A program made the translations under genes and the position numbers. From positions 6,335,501 to 6,399,500 of the forward strand of contig NC_091665.1 of NCBI RefSeq assembly GCF_042453785.1: 64,000 nt of DNA, in the 5' to 3' direction. This DNA is from Malus domestica (lineage: Eukaryota > Streptophyta > Magnoliopsida > Rosales > Rosaceae). The notes under the pieces are model-generated. The model saw nothing but the letters and a program-made list of their open reading frames with translations, made no database searches and was not told where the DNA came from. Below, one piece after another: positions 1-11,300 of this stretch (the stretch's first letter is position 1; each line of letters opens with the position of its first letter).

Positions 1-63
1 CAGAAACAAAAAAGCTCCAAATCTCTATCATCACTCTTTTTCTCTCAAGAAATTTTTCTCACT

Positions 64-350
64 GTGTTTGCTGTGATGTCAAAGAACGATTCGATTTCAA
101 AAGGCTTGGGAGACGGTGCCAAAGTCTCCATGGAGGAGCTGAAGAAGATCTTGCCAACAAGTCCGACAAGAATGGCGACGGTCACGTTGACATCGTGGAG
201 TTCGCCGAGATCATCAAGGGTGGATCCACCAAAGAGCTTCACGACGCATTCGACCTCTCCACGATCTCAATCTTCGAATCCCCAAATTTCTACATCCCTA
301 AATCGAACAACAGCTCACATAATAGATCTTGCCGACAAAAAAATCAGAGC
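64..350 (+). pseudogene. EF-hand (calmodulin-like) gene fragment
   Basis: Positions 165-200 encode a complete canonical EF-hand loop (DKNGDGHVDIVE) with acidic residues at loop positions 1, 5, 9 and 12. It is followed by an exiting helix and a second helix start (FAEIIKGG, then LHDAFDL). The entering helix (MEELKKI, ATG at 130) is in another frame, so a small indel separates helix and loop. After about position 260 the second loop is no longer recognisable. The family binds calcium as a sensor. This copy could encode only one hand, and the frame is broken, so I read it as a decayed fragment. The window begins 63 bases upstream, so the true 5' end may lie outside. Confidence 0.55.
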
Positions 351-369
351 ATGAAAACTTCAAGAATCC

Positions 370-930
370 ATGGCGATGAAGTGTGTGATTGTTTCTGCAG
401 TTCGAGGTTTTGCTTCATCAGGGAGCTCAGCATCTTCAACAACTTTCACCAAGCACCTCCATGCATCTGTTGGCTATAATCGCTCCACCAACATCCCCTT
501 TGACTCCGCCCTCATCCACGAGTCCACCACCGAGTCAACCACCAAGACCATCTGCAACGTGACGCGGAACCTGTACAAGGTCTTCTGCAAGGACCCAACC
601 CTTCCCAACGATCTGCGTGAGGAGAACCCTTTCAAGCTCTCCAGGCTGCCCTGGAACAGCTCTGTCATGCGCGTCAGGAAGCAAAGATATGGCATGGCGA
701 TCTGGATCGTCCTTGTCAAGGTCTCTGATCTTAACCGCAAGAGCTTCAACATTCCGGTCATCTCCGTCGATCTCATCCCTCCCTCACACTCCGCTTCGAT
801 TAATCTCCTCGGCAGCATACCATCGCACATTACCCTAGCTTGGGCTCATCTCACAAGCCATATCTCCGTCGAAGCGTGCCATTACTGCGAGCTGTCTCTA
901 GCGACAGGATCTGTTTTGAGTTGTATCTGA
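370..930 (+). pseudogene. Open frame of unknown identity, probably a decayed gene piece
   Basis: A 186-codon frame runs from an ATG at 370 to a stop at 928-930. Its middle (about residues 50-110) is rich in charged and polar residues and looks protein-like. I do not recognise the family. The neighbouring frames are also long and GC-rich over 600-1100, which is unusual in this AT-rich window and fits a former coding exon. It lies between the EF-hand remnant and the cytochrome b5-like remnant, so it may be part of the same decayed cluster. Expression is unknown and the function cannot be named. Confidence 0.25.
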
Positions 931-1249
931 GGAAGGTAAACAAGAAAGAGGGGCTAGGGATCTGGTATGACGTCGTTTGCCTTTTCTCTTGCACTCTCGT
1001 TCGTCGGGACTGGATTGGCGGTTTCGGTTTCAGTCATCGTAGGGAATCAACATATCAAACAAGTGGCCACTGTAACCAAGAACACGGAAAAACATTGTTT
1101 GGTTGCTAAGAAAATATTTGAGCTTGACCAAATTCACGATTCAAAGGTTCCTCTCTCTTGAAGATCTATTTGCTTGCTTTCTCATCTGTAGACTTCTAAG
1201 TTGTGTGCGAGATCTACAACCAAGGATTTCCAACTGGCCAAATAGAAAG

Positions 1250-1425
1250 CAATGGAGTTCTTAGGCAGCAAAAGTGTTTTGATCGTTCTGGGACACTGCC
1301 CTGCGGAATGCCCATCCCCTTCACCGACAGACAAAAAGGTTTATACTTTGGCTGAGGTCTCTGCTCACAGCTCCACTACTAGAGCAATGATGGAAACGCT
1401 CACGAAGAGGATAAGTGGTGCCTAG
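1250..1425 (+). pseudogene. Cytochrome b5-like first-exon remnant
   Basis: Around 1330-1375 one frame reads DKKVYTLAEVSAHSS. This resembles the N-terminal strand and helix of plant cytochrome b5, which is normally followed by a CW-containing segment and the HPGG haem ligand motif. Neither follows here: the frame continues for about 15 unrelated residues and then stops. With no haem-binding histidines and no membrane anchor it can only be a remnant. The assignment rests on one short motif. Confidence 0.3.
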
Positions 1426-1851
1426 CTTTACTTTTCTTTTGTCTGCCTCAATTATTCTATAAATGGTGCCCATCTCCTACGAATACCATGAGCATTAGTG
1501 GAAAACCAGGCAGAAGATAAGATTCATGTTCCCATAATAAATCATTAGTCCACTTTGGCATTGTCCGCCATCTGCCAAAAGAGAAAAGAAAAAAAGGGGA
1601 AAAATTATAAGGTTCCTATTATTACAATTTCTTTTGTCTACCAGGTGAAGAGACAAAGAAAGTGCGACGGAAAGCAGAAAGCAAAAGCAAGGAATAAACA
1701 CCCCACCAGAATGATGTGATTTATTTTTCTGGTTTTCGTATGATGTAATTTATTTTTCTTATCTTTCGGAGATATATGTATAAACCCCATCAGAGGGTAT
1801 ACATATAAAAAATAAAAAATAAAAAAAACCCCCAAAATAAATGTGCTGCCA
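1426..1851. other. Spacer, no gene seen
   Basis: AT-rich spacer. The short open frames on the minus strand are low-complexity and I see no gene or clear repeat boundary. Confidence 0.5.
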
Positions 1852-2520
1852 TGTTATGGAGGGCAAATGCCCATAAGCCCAAAATAGCACCAACCAGATG
1901 ACCAAAAGTACGCCCAGTACTCCACAATTATTCAGCAACCTGCCTCTATTATCACCAACCAGGTGACCAAAAGTACGCCCAGTACTCCAAAATTATTCGG
2001 CAACCTACCGCTATTACCACCAACCATGTGATGAAATGTACAACCCGTACTCCAATATCATTTGGCAACTAGCCATTCATGCCACCAACCAGGTGATGAA
2101 ATGCACAACCTATAATGAAATGTACAACCCGTACTCCAATATCATTTAGCAACCAGTCATTCATGCCACCAACCAGGTGATGAAATGTACAACCCGTACT
2201 CTCCTTCATGCCACCAACCAGGTGATTAAAAGTACGCCCAGTACTCCAAATTATACATGAGCATTACTCATGTCATTCATACATAAACATTCATGAGCAT
2301 CACTCATGACAATCATACATAAACATTCATGACCATCATTCATGACAACATCCATAAGCATCACTCATGTTAAACAACATAAACATTCATGAGCATCACT
2401 CATGTCAATCAGCTTCAAAAGCTTCATTTACAAAAGCTCCAGCTTTGAAAGCTTCATTTACAGAGCTCTAGCTTCAAAGCTTCACTTGCAAAGCTTCACC
2501 TACAAAGCTTCAGGGCAGGG
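1852..2520 (+). repeat. Tandem-repeat block inside an LTR-derived region
   Basis: Three kinds of degenerate tandem repeat follow each other. From 1890 to about 2250 a unit of roughly 55-70 bases recurs around the core ACCAACCAGGTGA plus CAGTACTCC or CCGTACTCC. From about 2260 to 2410 a unit of about 35 bases containing ATGAGCATCACTCATG recurs. From about 2405 to 2515 AAGCTTCA-containing units recur. Such minisatellite blocks are common in untranslated regions and LTRs of large plant Ty3/gypsy elements. No coding sequence is present. Confidence 0.6.
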
Positions 2521-2599
2521 TATACAAATACCGCATCCGACCAACCACCACTTCGGCCCATACATGGATTCAATTTGAAGTCTCCAACCAACATACTCT

Positions 2600-3170
2600 A
2601 TTGACCGAAAACTTGGGGGACTAAAATATATTGGGCCTCAACTGAGCCTCATGAAAAATACTTGGGGGACTTAGCCCATTATTTATGTATTAAGGAGCGA
2701 GCCCTTATTCTATAAAATGGACTCCATCACCTTCATTAGAGAGTAACGCCGCCAGCTGAGCAACCGCTTCGCCGCGAGCATCACTCATAACCCATCACTT
2801 ATGTATTAAGGAGCGAGCCCTTATTCTATAAAAATGACTCCCTCACCACCATTAGAGAGCATCGTCGCCTACTGAGCAACCGCCTTGCTGCGAGCATCAA
2901 TTCTAGCCCATCATTTATATATTGAGGAGCGAGCCCTTATTTTATAAAAGGGACTCCCTCACCTTCAACGCCACAAGCCGAGCCAACCAAGGCAATATAA
3001 GCCACAAGTCGAGCAACCTCGCAACATGTGATAGTTGAGCATCATTTCAGATTGAGCACCGCCTCATATCGAACATCAGTTCAAGACAACATCTAGTTAC
3101 TTCGGCCCACACATGGACTGAATTTCAAATCTTCAGCCAAAAGACTTTCTTAACTGAAGACTTGAGGGAC
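2600..3170 (+). repeat. Repeated LTR promoter segments (three tandem copies)
   Basis: A segment containing GGAGCGAGCCCTTATT, then a TATA box (CTATAAAA), then GACTCC and a CACC-rich stretch, occurs three times. The TATA boxes are near 2710, 2826 and 2942, at spacings of about 115 bases. Each copy resembles the TATA region of the downstream LTR at 3174-3534, whose TATA box is near 3291. The copies look like successive duplications of an LTR U3/R boundary. Confidence 0.6.
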
Positions 3171-3173
3171 TAC

Positions 3174-3534
3174 TGTTTATACCATATTTAGGGCCTCGTA
3201 TTTAGACATCATATAAATACTCGGGGGACTTAAATGTAATTATGTGATAAAGGAATGGGCAAATATGTAATAAGTGAGGAGTCCTTATTCTATAAAAGGA
3301 CCCCTCACCCTCACAATTAGAGGAGGCCAATTCTTAAGGCTCCTCACCCCCTCTCAACGCTCTCACTCTCAAAGTTCTCTGTCTCCCTTACTTCTCAGAG
3401 AAATATAATACAATCAATGTGGACGTAGCCCAAACCTTGGGGTGAACCACGATACATCTTGTGTTATTTACATTTCATGCAGATTCACAGTCGGATTTAC
3501 GTTGTTCCAAGACCTCCGGTTTTGTGCATCAACA
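3174..3534 (+). mobile_element. LTR of a decayed LTR retrotransposon
   Basis: The segment starts TGTTTATACC directly after a purine-rich tract (CTTGAGGGACTAC, polypurine-tract-like). It contains a TATA box in a CCTTATTCTATAAAAGG context near 3291 and ends in GTGCATCAACA. This TG...CA arrangement with polypurine tract and promoter is what a 3' LTR looks like. No gag or pol remains next to it and I could not find a convincing target-site duplication, so the element is probably a deletion derivative. Confidence 0.6.
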
Positions 3535-4137
3535 ACTTTTAACATGTATATCATAATATTATTTATCTTCTTCGACTCTATAAACCACTCTCACTCTCCA
3601 TTGTAGATCAAAAAGCCTAACCAATGAAATTACAAACTCGTTGATTGAGAAAAATTATTTTTGACGAGTAGAACAGGAAATCGATATTTCGAAAGCTTCA
3701 TCTTGTTCAAAATGTACAGTCATAAGTGGTGAAATTTAAACTTCATTGGTCTCAGATTACAGTCATCGCCTTCTTTCGCAAAGAAATTTTGCCGTTTCAC
3801 TTTTGTAAGGTTCCCCAAACGTGCAACTTCTACCTTCCTCTATTTGAACCTCTCTAGCAATAAGAAAATCCTGATATGACATGAGTGATTTCGTATCAAG
3901 GTACATATAGCACAGAGAAAGAAAAAAAGTCATTTTGAAGTGTACCGGGGGTGTATGGAGAAAATATAGGGTGTGTATATAGAAATGTAAGGTGCGTATG
4001 TTGAGAGTGTGAGTATGAGGTTATTATAGAAAAGTATGTTGGAGGTATTAAGAAAAATTTTAATTAAAAAAGTAAATATGAAGTGTATTAAATATGTGAG
4101 GTGTATTCAACAATACATGGATATTAATATAACAAGC
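3535..4137. other. Spacer and likely promoter of the capping protein gene
   Basis: AT-rich sequence without open frames of note. It lies immediately upstream of the capping protein gene and probably holds its promoter. No TATA box can be assigned with confidence. Confidence 0.4.
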
Positions 4138-4288
4138 CTAAAAAAATTCAGCGTGTGAGAGAGATTTGGAGAGGGAAACTCGGGTCAAACGAAACAAGGC
4201 GCCTCTTTTCTTTTTGCTTCGCTTCTCTGGAGTTTTATCAACCCGAACAAATAAACAAACAAAAGGAAAAGAAAAGGAAAGAGGAAAA

Positions 4289-6778
4289 ATGGAAGCGGCG
4301 ATGGGACTGATGCGGCGGATGCCTCCCAAGCACACCGAGACGTCTCTCTCCGCCCTTCTCTCCCTTCTCCCCCAGCACTCATCCGATCTCCTCTCTCAAG
4401 TCGATCAGCCTCTCCAGGTTCTGCCCTGTTTGTTTCCCGAGAAAATCCTGTCCAATCCAATCCAATTTTCACTTTCCAGTTTTCTTTCTCTTAGGGTTTC
4501 ATAACAATCCCAAAAGCAACGGAAACGTTGTTCTGAAAATCGAATTTTAAAGTGACTCTGATGCTATGATTTACCAAAAAGCAGGTTTTGTGCGATATGG
4601 AATACGGGAAGGAGTTCATTCTGTGTGAATATAACAGAGATGCAGACTCTTACAGGTAATTCAGTTCCTTGTCAACTTTGATGGGTTCGTGTTAGATTTT
4701 TCATATATTATGCTTCAATTGCCACATTTTGGGGGGACATTTTAGAGGTAGCAGATCTGGCTTTGACTTGTGAATCTGGATGTTTGGTATATTTTTATGA
4801 ATTTAATTTGATTTTTTTTGGGTTTTTATGCAGATTTATTGATGTGATTAGTGAAATGCATGTATAACTATGTAAACCAGTAGTTTAATTTTTTCGTATA
4901 ATTGTTTCTGTTCTGTGAATTTCAATTGTCTATAGTGTTTTTTTCGTGCTCCTATGTTTCCATGTAGATCACCTTGGTCAAACAAATATCATCCGCCGCT
5001 AGAAGACGGCAGCCTCCCATCTTTAGAGCTGAGGAAACTTGAAGTTGAAGCCAACGACATCTTTGCCATTTATCGTGACCAGTGAGGTTCTTTACTTACC
5101 TCGTTCTTGCGTTATTCTTTGCAATGGTTTTTCTTTCCGTTATCTAATTTTCAAAACAGAAGAAGCAATACAAGAAGCGAGAATGTGTAGAAAGTATCCT
5201 CGTGCAATTTATTTTAGCACAATGATTCAGTTCTTTGTTTCATTCTGAAGATTTAGTACAGCTTGATTGACCGGTAATTTGGTAGGTATTATGAAGGTGG
5301 CATTTCATCAGTTTATATGTGGGAGGATGATAACGAAGGTTTTGTAGGCTGCTTTTTAATAAAAAAAGGTCTGTTGCCTGAACTATCTCGAAGCACATAA
5401 AATTTATTTTCTGTTATATGCGTATTTGCTGATTTCAATTATTTGTGGGAATTTAGATGGCTCCAAGACAGGGCAAGGTCGGCGAGGTTATCTGCAGGAG
5501 GGGGCATGGGATGCTATACATGTGATTGAGGTAAACTCTATATTTCATGGAAGGAACAATGTAGATCTGTAGTGAAGGTGTTCATGCCGTCCTGACACTC
5601 CCTCCCCTTTCACACTTACACTAATTGCCATTCTGGAACTTTTTTCTTACATAGGTGGGTCCGGAGGAGGAAGGAACAGCCCATTACCGTTTAACAAGTA
5701 CTGTAATGCTGTCTTTGACTACAGATAATGAGTCGTCAGGCACATTCAGTTTGTCTGGATCAATTAGACGACAGGTAATCATAATCGATTTTAATTGTGG
5801 AAACAATTTTTTAAGAGGTACAAGGAAGTCAGTTTGGAGAGAAATGTTCTCCTTCGTCACCCCTATTTCTTCCTTTTCTTCTCTTTCTAAGAATGTTTAA
5901 TTTTTCTTTATGCAATGTCTGGAATTTTCAAATTGTGGGCACCTACTATATCCGAATGAGTAATTCATCCATGTGATGTGAACTGTACATGTTTTGATAT
6001 GAATTGGCATGGTCTAGCATCTAAATTGCTCTCGGAGATCAACATTGAAGTGATAAGCGTGTTTTGAACAGGAGGAGGAGTTCGTATCAGGGAACTATTT
6101 CTCTTTTTTTTTTCTTGCAAATACATATCATTTTTTAGCAAGTGAATGTGCTAGTGAACAACTCTTCTGTCTCTTTTGATAAGAGAGGAAGAACTTGATG
6201 TGCACCAAGGACAGTGCTGTGTAATCTCTGTGGATCAACTTTAGGTGTATCGTGTTATACTGATGGACCTGATGTGGTTTAAATTAATTAAGCAAAAGAT
6301 TTGTAGTTTGAATGATCACCCAAAATCTGTTTTTCTATGCTGCCCTGCATGTACTATTTGTATGATATCTTGGGATGGATCAAATACTCCTTTTTGGCAT
6401 TGTAGATGAATATGCACCTGTCAACTGAAGAAGGCCATCTTTGTAACATGGGAAGAATGATCGAAGAAATGGAGAGCAAGCTGAGAAATTCACTGGATCA
6501 GGTACTGTGGTTCCTTACATGCGTATTTTACCATTCTTTGTGCCGCTCTATAGTTCTGATTATAGGATGTTTCAGCAAGTTATTGAACTAAGAGTCATGG
6601 CCCAGGCTTAAACTTTAGGCCATCACCTCTGAAACGGCGGAATACCTCTTAAACTCTATCTGTGAAATTTTAAACTTTCATATTTCTGCTATGGCAGGTT
6701 TATTTTGGGAAGACGAAAGAGATGGTTTGCACATTACGACCGCCATCTGAAGTAGTGATGAGACTGCCCGACAGCTGA
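4289..6778 (+). CDS. CPB: F-actin capping protein subunit beta
   Basis: Eight exons splice into a 255-residue protein: 4289-4417, 4585-4655, 4968-5081, 5286-5368, 5457-5530, 5655-5774, 6406-6501 and 6698-6778. All introns are GT-AG and the phases agree. The protein matches the plant capping protein beta chain in length and in motifs (SPWSNKY near residue 68, [14 protein letters not shown] near 106, GSIRRQMN near 198). With the alpha subunit, CapZ-type heterodimers bind barbed ends of actin filaments in the cytoplasm and block subunit exchange; the C-terminal part forms a tentacle that contacts actin. The start is the ATG at 4289, just after a purine-rich leader. The gene converges on the MADS-box gene. 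Intron 6 (5775-6405) has a diverged copy at 7996-8371. No lesions were seen. Confidence 0.93.
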
Positions 6779-7840
6779 TGAGGCATATTCTATAGTCTAC
6801 CAAAAAGGGAGAATACGAGTAATTCACTAGGAGTCGGTTGTCAAACTTGCTTAACTGGGTGATTGGGGTTTCAGCGTACTTTGTGTGTATGACATTATTT
6901 TCTTTTGAAATTTACTTTCATATTGATTTGTTCCGCTTGGCCTTTCTGCCGTTGCACAGCGGAGAAGATGGCTGGTTTGTCAATCGAAAAGGCCTCATGT
7001 TTCTTTCATTTGTGTTACTAGTCGGTTATCTACACACAACTACACCAGATCAGACTGTTGTTGGGTGCAATCGATGGAGTTGCAACAACCAAATCAAGGG
7101 TTGCCTCTAAGCAAAGAGGTCTCTTGTACGTGTGGTCTAATTTTGGGCCCACAGAAGGAGATGCAAAGTGCGTTGAGTTTCGAAGCATATCAATGCTCTG
7201 TGTAACAACGAACTGATTTTTAGGACTTAAAAATAAGAGTGTAAATACAAAATAACAAATAATGAAGAAATAAAAAATGATAAAACCAAATAACAAATGC
7301 AAATGGCCTTTTACTATGGTAGTAAAAAGGTGACGTGGATGGGGAAGAAAGGGATGGTTCCCTATGCAAAAAAATATATATATTAAATGATTTTTTTTAG
7401 TTTTTTAATATTTAATTAAATTTTTTAAAGAGTTCAGTTTCAAGCCACGTTACTATTTAACGAAAGAATTGACAGAAAACTTACGGAAGATATGAAATTG
7501 TAAAAAATTCGTAGATGAGGTATGACATTGAAATTTTTTAAAGATGAGGTATGAAACTGACCTAATAGTTGAGGTAAAAAACACAAAGGAATAACAAATG
7601 AAAACCAGCAAAGAAATAATAATTTATCATAGCCACCACCAAAGACATAACAAATGATCATAACCAGCAAAGAGAGATCAATTAATCATAACCAAATGAA
7701 TGAATTAATTAACGAGTGGAAATTACACGGAATCACTAAAAGCCAATTAAACTTCATCAAAATTAATGTATTTATAAATCCATTAAAATTCCTCAAAATC
7801 TCAATCGAATAATCTAAAGAAGCCTCTCGACGAGAAGTAG
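6779..7840. other. Capping protein 3' UTR and AT-rich spacer
   Basis: The first few hundred bases after the stop at 6778 probably form the 3' UTR. From about 7200 the sequence is very AT-rich with degenerate direct repeats (for example GAGGTATGA-type units at 7515-7560 and AACAAATGA units near 7595-7660). No gene seen. Confidence 0.45.
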
Positions 7841-7995
7841 ATTTGCCGGTGAAATCTTTTGGAATGACCCAAAACAACAATGTTTCCGTCCTCGGGATGA
7901 GCAGCTCAACGTCGGCGGCACCTGTCTCGGCATGGCAGGACCTGGAAGAGCTTGATAGCTTCCAAAATCGATCTTCTGGATTCTTTTCTTCATAC

Positions 7996-8371
7996 TGCAA
8001 TATCCGGAATTTTCAAATTGTGGCCGCAAAATTTATATGGATGAGTAATTCATTCATGTGATGGTAATCTGCAAATGTTAAGATATTAAGTGGCATGGTC
8101 TACCATGTAAACGGCTGTCAGCGTTTAAGTGGAAAGTGTGTTTCTTACAGGAGGAAGTCATAACTATTTCTCTTGTTTTTTGTTGCAAATACAAATTGAA
8201 AGTTACAGCGAACAACACTGTCACTTGATAGTTATCAAGGGAATGACAGTAGTGTGAAATCTCGGTGAATCGAATCAGTTTTTGGACGATTGTGTTTTAA
8301 TTAAGGACAATATTTGTTGTTTGAATGATCACCCTGCCCTGCATGTAGTATTTGTATCATATCCTGGGCTT
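7996..8371 (+). repeat. Diverged copy of capping protein intron 6
   Basis: This stretch aligns collinearly with 5911-6378 inside the capping protein gene. Shared blocks include GGAATTTTCAAATTGTGG, ATGAGTAATTCATCCATGTGATG (one or two differences), GGCATGGTCTA, AACTATTTCTCTT, GTTTGAATGATCACCC and CCCTGCATGTA. Small indels are spread throughout, so the duplication is not recent. No capping protein exon is included. The copy stops about five bases before the stop codon of the minus-strand MADS gene, so it would form that gene's 3' UTR in antisense. Confidence 0.8.
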
Positions 8372-8375
8372 GCAG

Positions 8376-11300
8376 TTAGTTGGTTTGGTCCGTGTCCGTG
8401 TCCGCGTTATGTTTTCTTTTTTCAGAAAGAAATAAATGAAGTTTGATGGCCGGAACATTGTCGTCGCTGCAGCAGCTGTTGGTGGTGGTGGTGGTGGTGT
8501 TATTAGCGGCGAAAGTGCTCTGCTGATCTGGTTCCTCGTCGGCAGCTCGGTCCTTGCTCTGCTGCTGCTTCAGCTTCAGTGCTGCAATCTAAAAAATCAA
8601 AGCCATTAAGCCACTGTGAGTATTTGTTTTTCGCTTGCTTTTCTATCACAATTTCTACCTTCATTTTTTCAGTAACTAAACAAATATATAATTATATATT
8701 TATACACCTCATTTTCTAGGAGAAGCTTCTCTTCTTTCAGCTGTTTTTCCTGTTCAGATTTAGAGCCATGCATAAGACACCAAATTCAAATCAGCACTGT
8801 CAAAATAACTCTACAAATATTTGCAGCAACATATCAATTGCACCAAATTAATAATCAGTAACATAGAATATATAGATATATATGGCACCAGAAATGTAGT
8901 GATCAGACAACTGAGAATATAAGAAAAGTATTAGTGAACAGATATAGTTGATCTTAATTTACTCTTTCCCTCCCCTTCTCCGAAACCACAAAAAAAAATG
9001 AAGCAACAAAAATGCAAGTCCCTGCACGAACCTTGAGTTGTAGGGAGGGCATATCCACAGCACACATGGACCGCTCATCAGCACATGTGTAAAGCGGATA
9101 TGCCCTCAGACAGATTGCAATTGGCAAGAGAATAGAATTAGAACCCCTTCCAATCTCATGAGCTAGAATGCAAATACAAATCTGTACTAGTAATAGTATA
9201 CCAAAACTGGGCAGTAAAACCCTCTTCAATCTCCACTTTAACAAAGCGTATATCCTGCTAATTAATGTGAACACTCTTCAAAACATAAAACACTTTCTGT
9301 TCATAGTTGAAGTTTGATGATGTCAGAGAAAGAATGCATACCGTCTCGATAAGAGCTGTACAGGTTTCCGTCATCAGCTGTGTCTGCATTATCAATAGTA
9401 CTCAACTCAAGTGAGTTTTTACCTCCAATCTATTAAAATTCCTGTACTTCCAATACACGACGCAAATTATATGAACACTTCACTTATCTGTTACTATTGT
9501 GTGTTTATTTCAATGATAGTCGAGTGACTCGAACCCATATTTTCTTTTCTTCATATTCCTAGTTATTTATGACACAGTAATTCCATAAAAAATAACAGAA
9601 TTTATATTAGTGCACACATACATTAGTCTCTGGAATTACTGGAATTACTGAAATTATCAAATATCAGTGAACTTCTATCGTGAAACACTGATGTTGTTAC
9701 ACTGATGAAATTACAGTTTCATGGATGAATCATATTGTTCACTCAAAAACCTGATGAAACACTGATGAAATCACACTGATGTTGTTCACTCAAAACCTGA
9801 AGAAATACCTTGATATATATCATGGAAACAATACAAGTGACCACTAACACAATTGTCCAGAAATTAATACTTTTCACAATATTTACCAACTTCCAAAACT
9901 CAAGGACAAAAACATTATTGATCTTCGACGCAATCCCAGCTAGAAAAAGAAACTATATTCCGGCAATAGGTACTTCACTTAATTGAAAGAGCTATTGAAA
10001 CCAGTCTAAGTGAAACCACACTGCTATATATTAGCTTCTTTTAATTAATTATGGTCTGAGTAGAAAAAGAGTTGCAACCTTTCTTGATCTTGTTCGTCTT
10101 AAAACTGCATCCAATTCCTCCTCAAGCTGGGTAAGCTCTGGAATATCTAGATTTTCAATGTCTTGTGCTTCCATATCACTGCAAACACATAATCAGACCC
10201 CCGTCATGTGGGTGAAATGCAACGAAGCTTCTATACATGATACTTACCTTTGAATCATTTTCAGAGATTGGTTAGCGCCTGTGCGGAGACCACTCCCTTC
10301 GGAATTATTCTTCTGCATCTGAGATTAGCAGAATGTGAGAAGAGACGATACGGTAAATGATAAACCTCTATTCTTATCCAGAGAACATAGGCTCAAAGTA
10401 TTGCTACTGGTGTTTGTAACTATTTTGACAATGATACAAAACTTGAAGTCCTAACAAATACAGTAAATTGGTTGAACTGTTAGTTCAATAACTTCAATTT
10501 TATTTTCTCATGCTGTGTTATTTCAATAACTTCTTTCATGATCAATATGGGTGAGTATCACCGATAACTAAATTGGTTTCTTATAAGCCAACAGCGTATA
10601 TCAAGCTTACCGTTTCACCGAGCTCGATAACTCGGTGGATTAACATATAGGTGAATTCAATCTACAATTTAACATTTTACGAGTAATTTGAAAGTAATTT
10701 TGTGCAGAGTAAAACGTTTGACTAACCTTGTCAGTACCACCAGCATCCTTGGAAGTACCAATTTCCTCATCATTATGTATCTGGTAACGCTCGACAAGCT
10801 TTCCAAAACTGAAGTAATGAAGGTCACAAGGAAAAAAAAATACAAACCATAAGCAAGATTATTTTGTGCATTAATTAATATGAAAGAAATAAACCATCAA
10901 TGATATACTTGCTGTAGAAGAAATAACATTTGTAAGAATATAATTCATATAGAAAATAGATTAAATTGGAAATAGGAGGTAGGGGCCAGACCATTTTAAA
11001 AACTAGGGAAAAACTTCCTTTTCTATTTTCTATTGTAAAATAACTCAAAACACGGCTCCTCTCATGTGTCGATTAAGAGTATCTATTACGTGTAAACCGT
11101 ACAAAGTGAAAATTAGACTTAAGGATAGCATACTCTAATACCATATTAGAATGTGAATATCCAATCTAAATTGGACATACCAAGCGATAATTGGACTTTA
11201 AGGATGCCACATTAGAATGTGAATATCCAATCTAAATCAATTGTCCAGAGCACAAAGAGACAAGACCAACACATGTCCATATTCCCTTCTAATTTAGCCA

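Noticed and set aside
474-830. Minus-strand frame of 118 codons
   Set aside because: It overlaps the plus-strand frame in a GC-rich stretch and has no recognisable motif.
1852-3534. One solo LTR covering the whole stretch
   Set aside because: The ends can be read as TG...CA, but the flanking five bases do not match and a second LTR start with polypurine tract lies at 3174.
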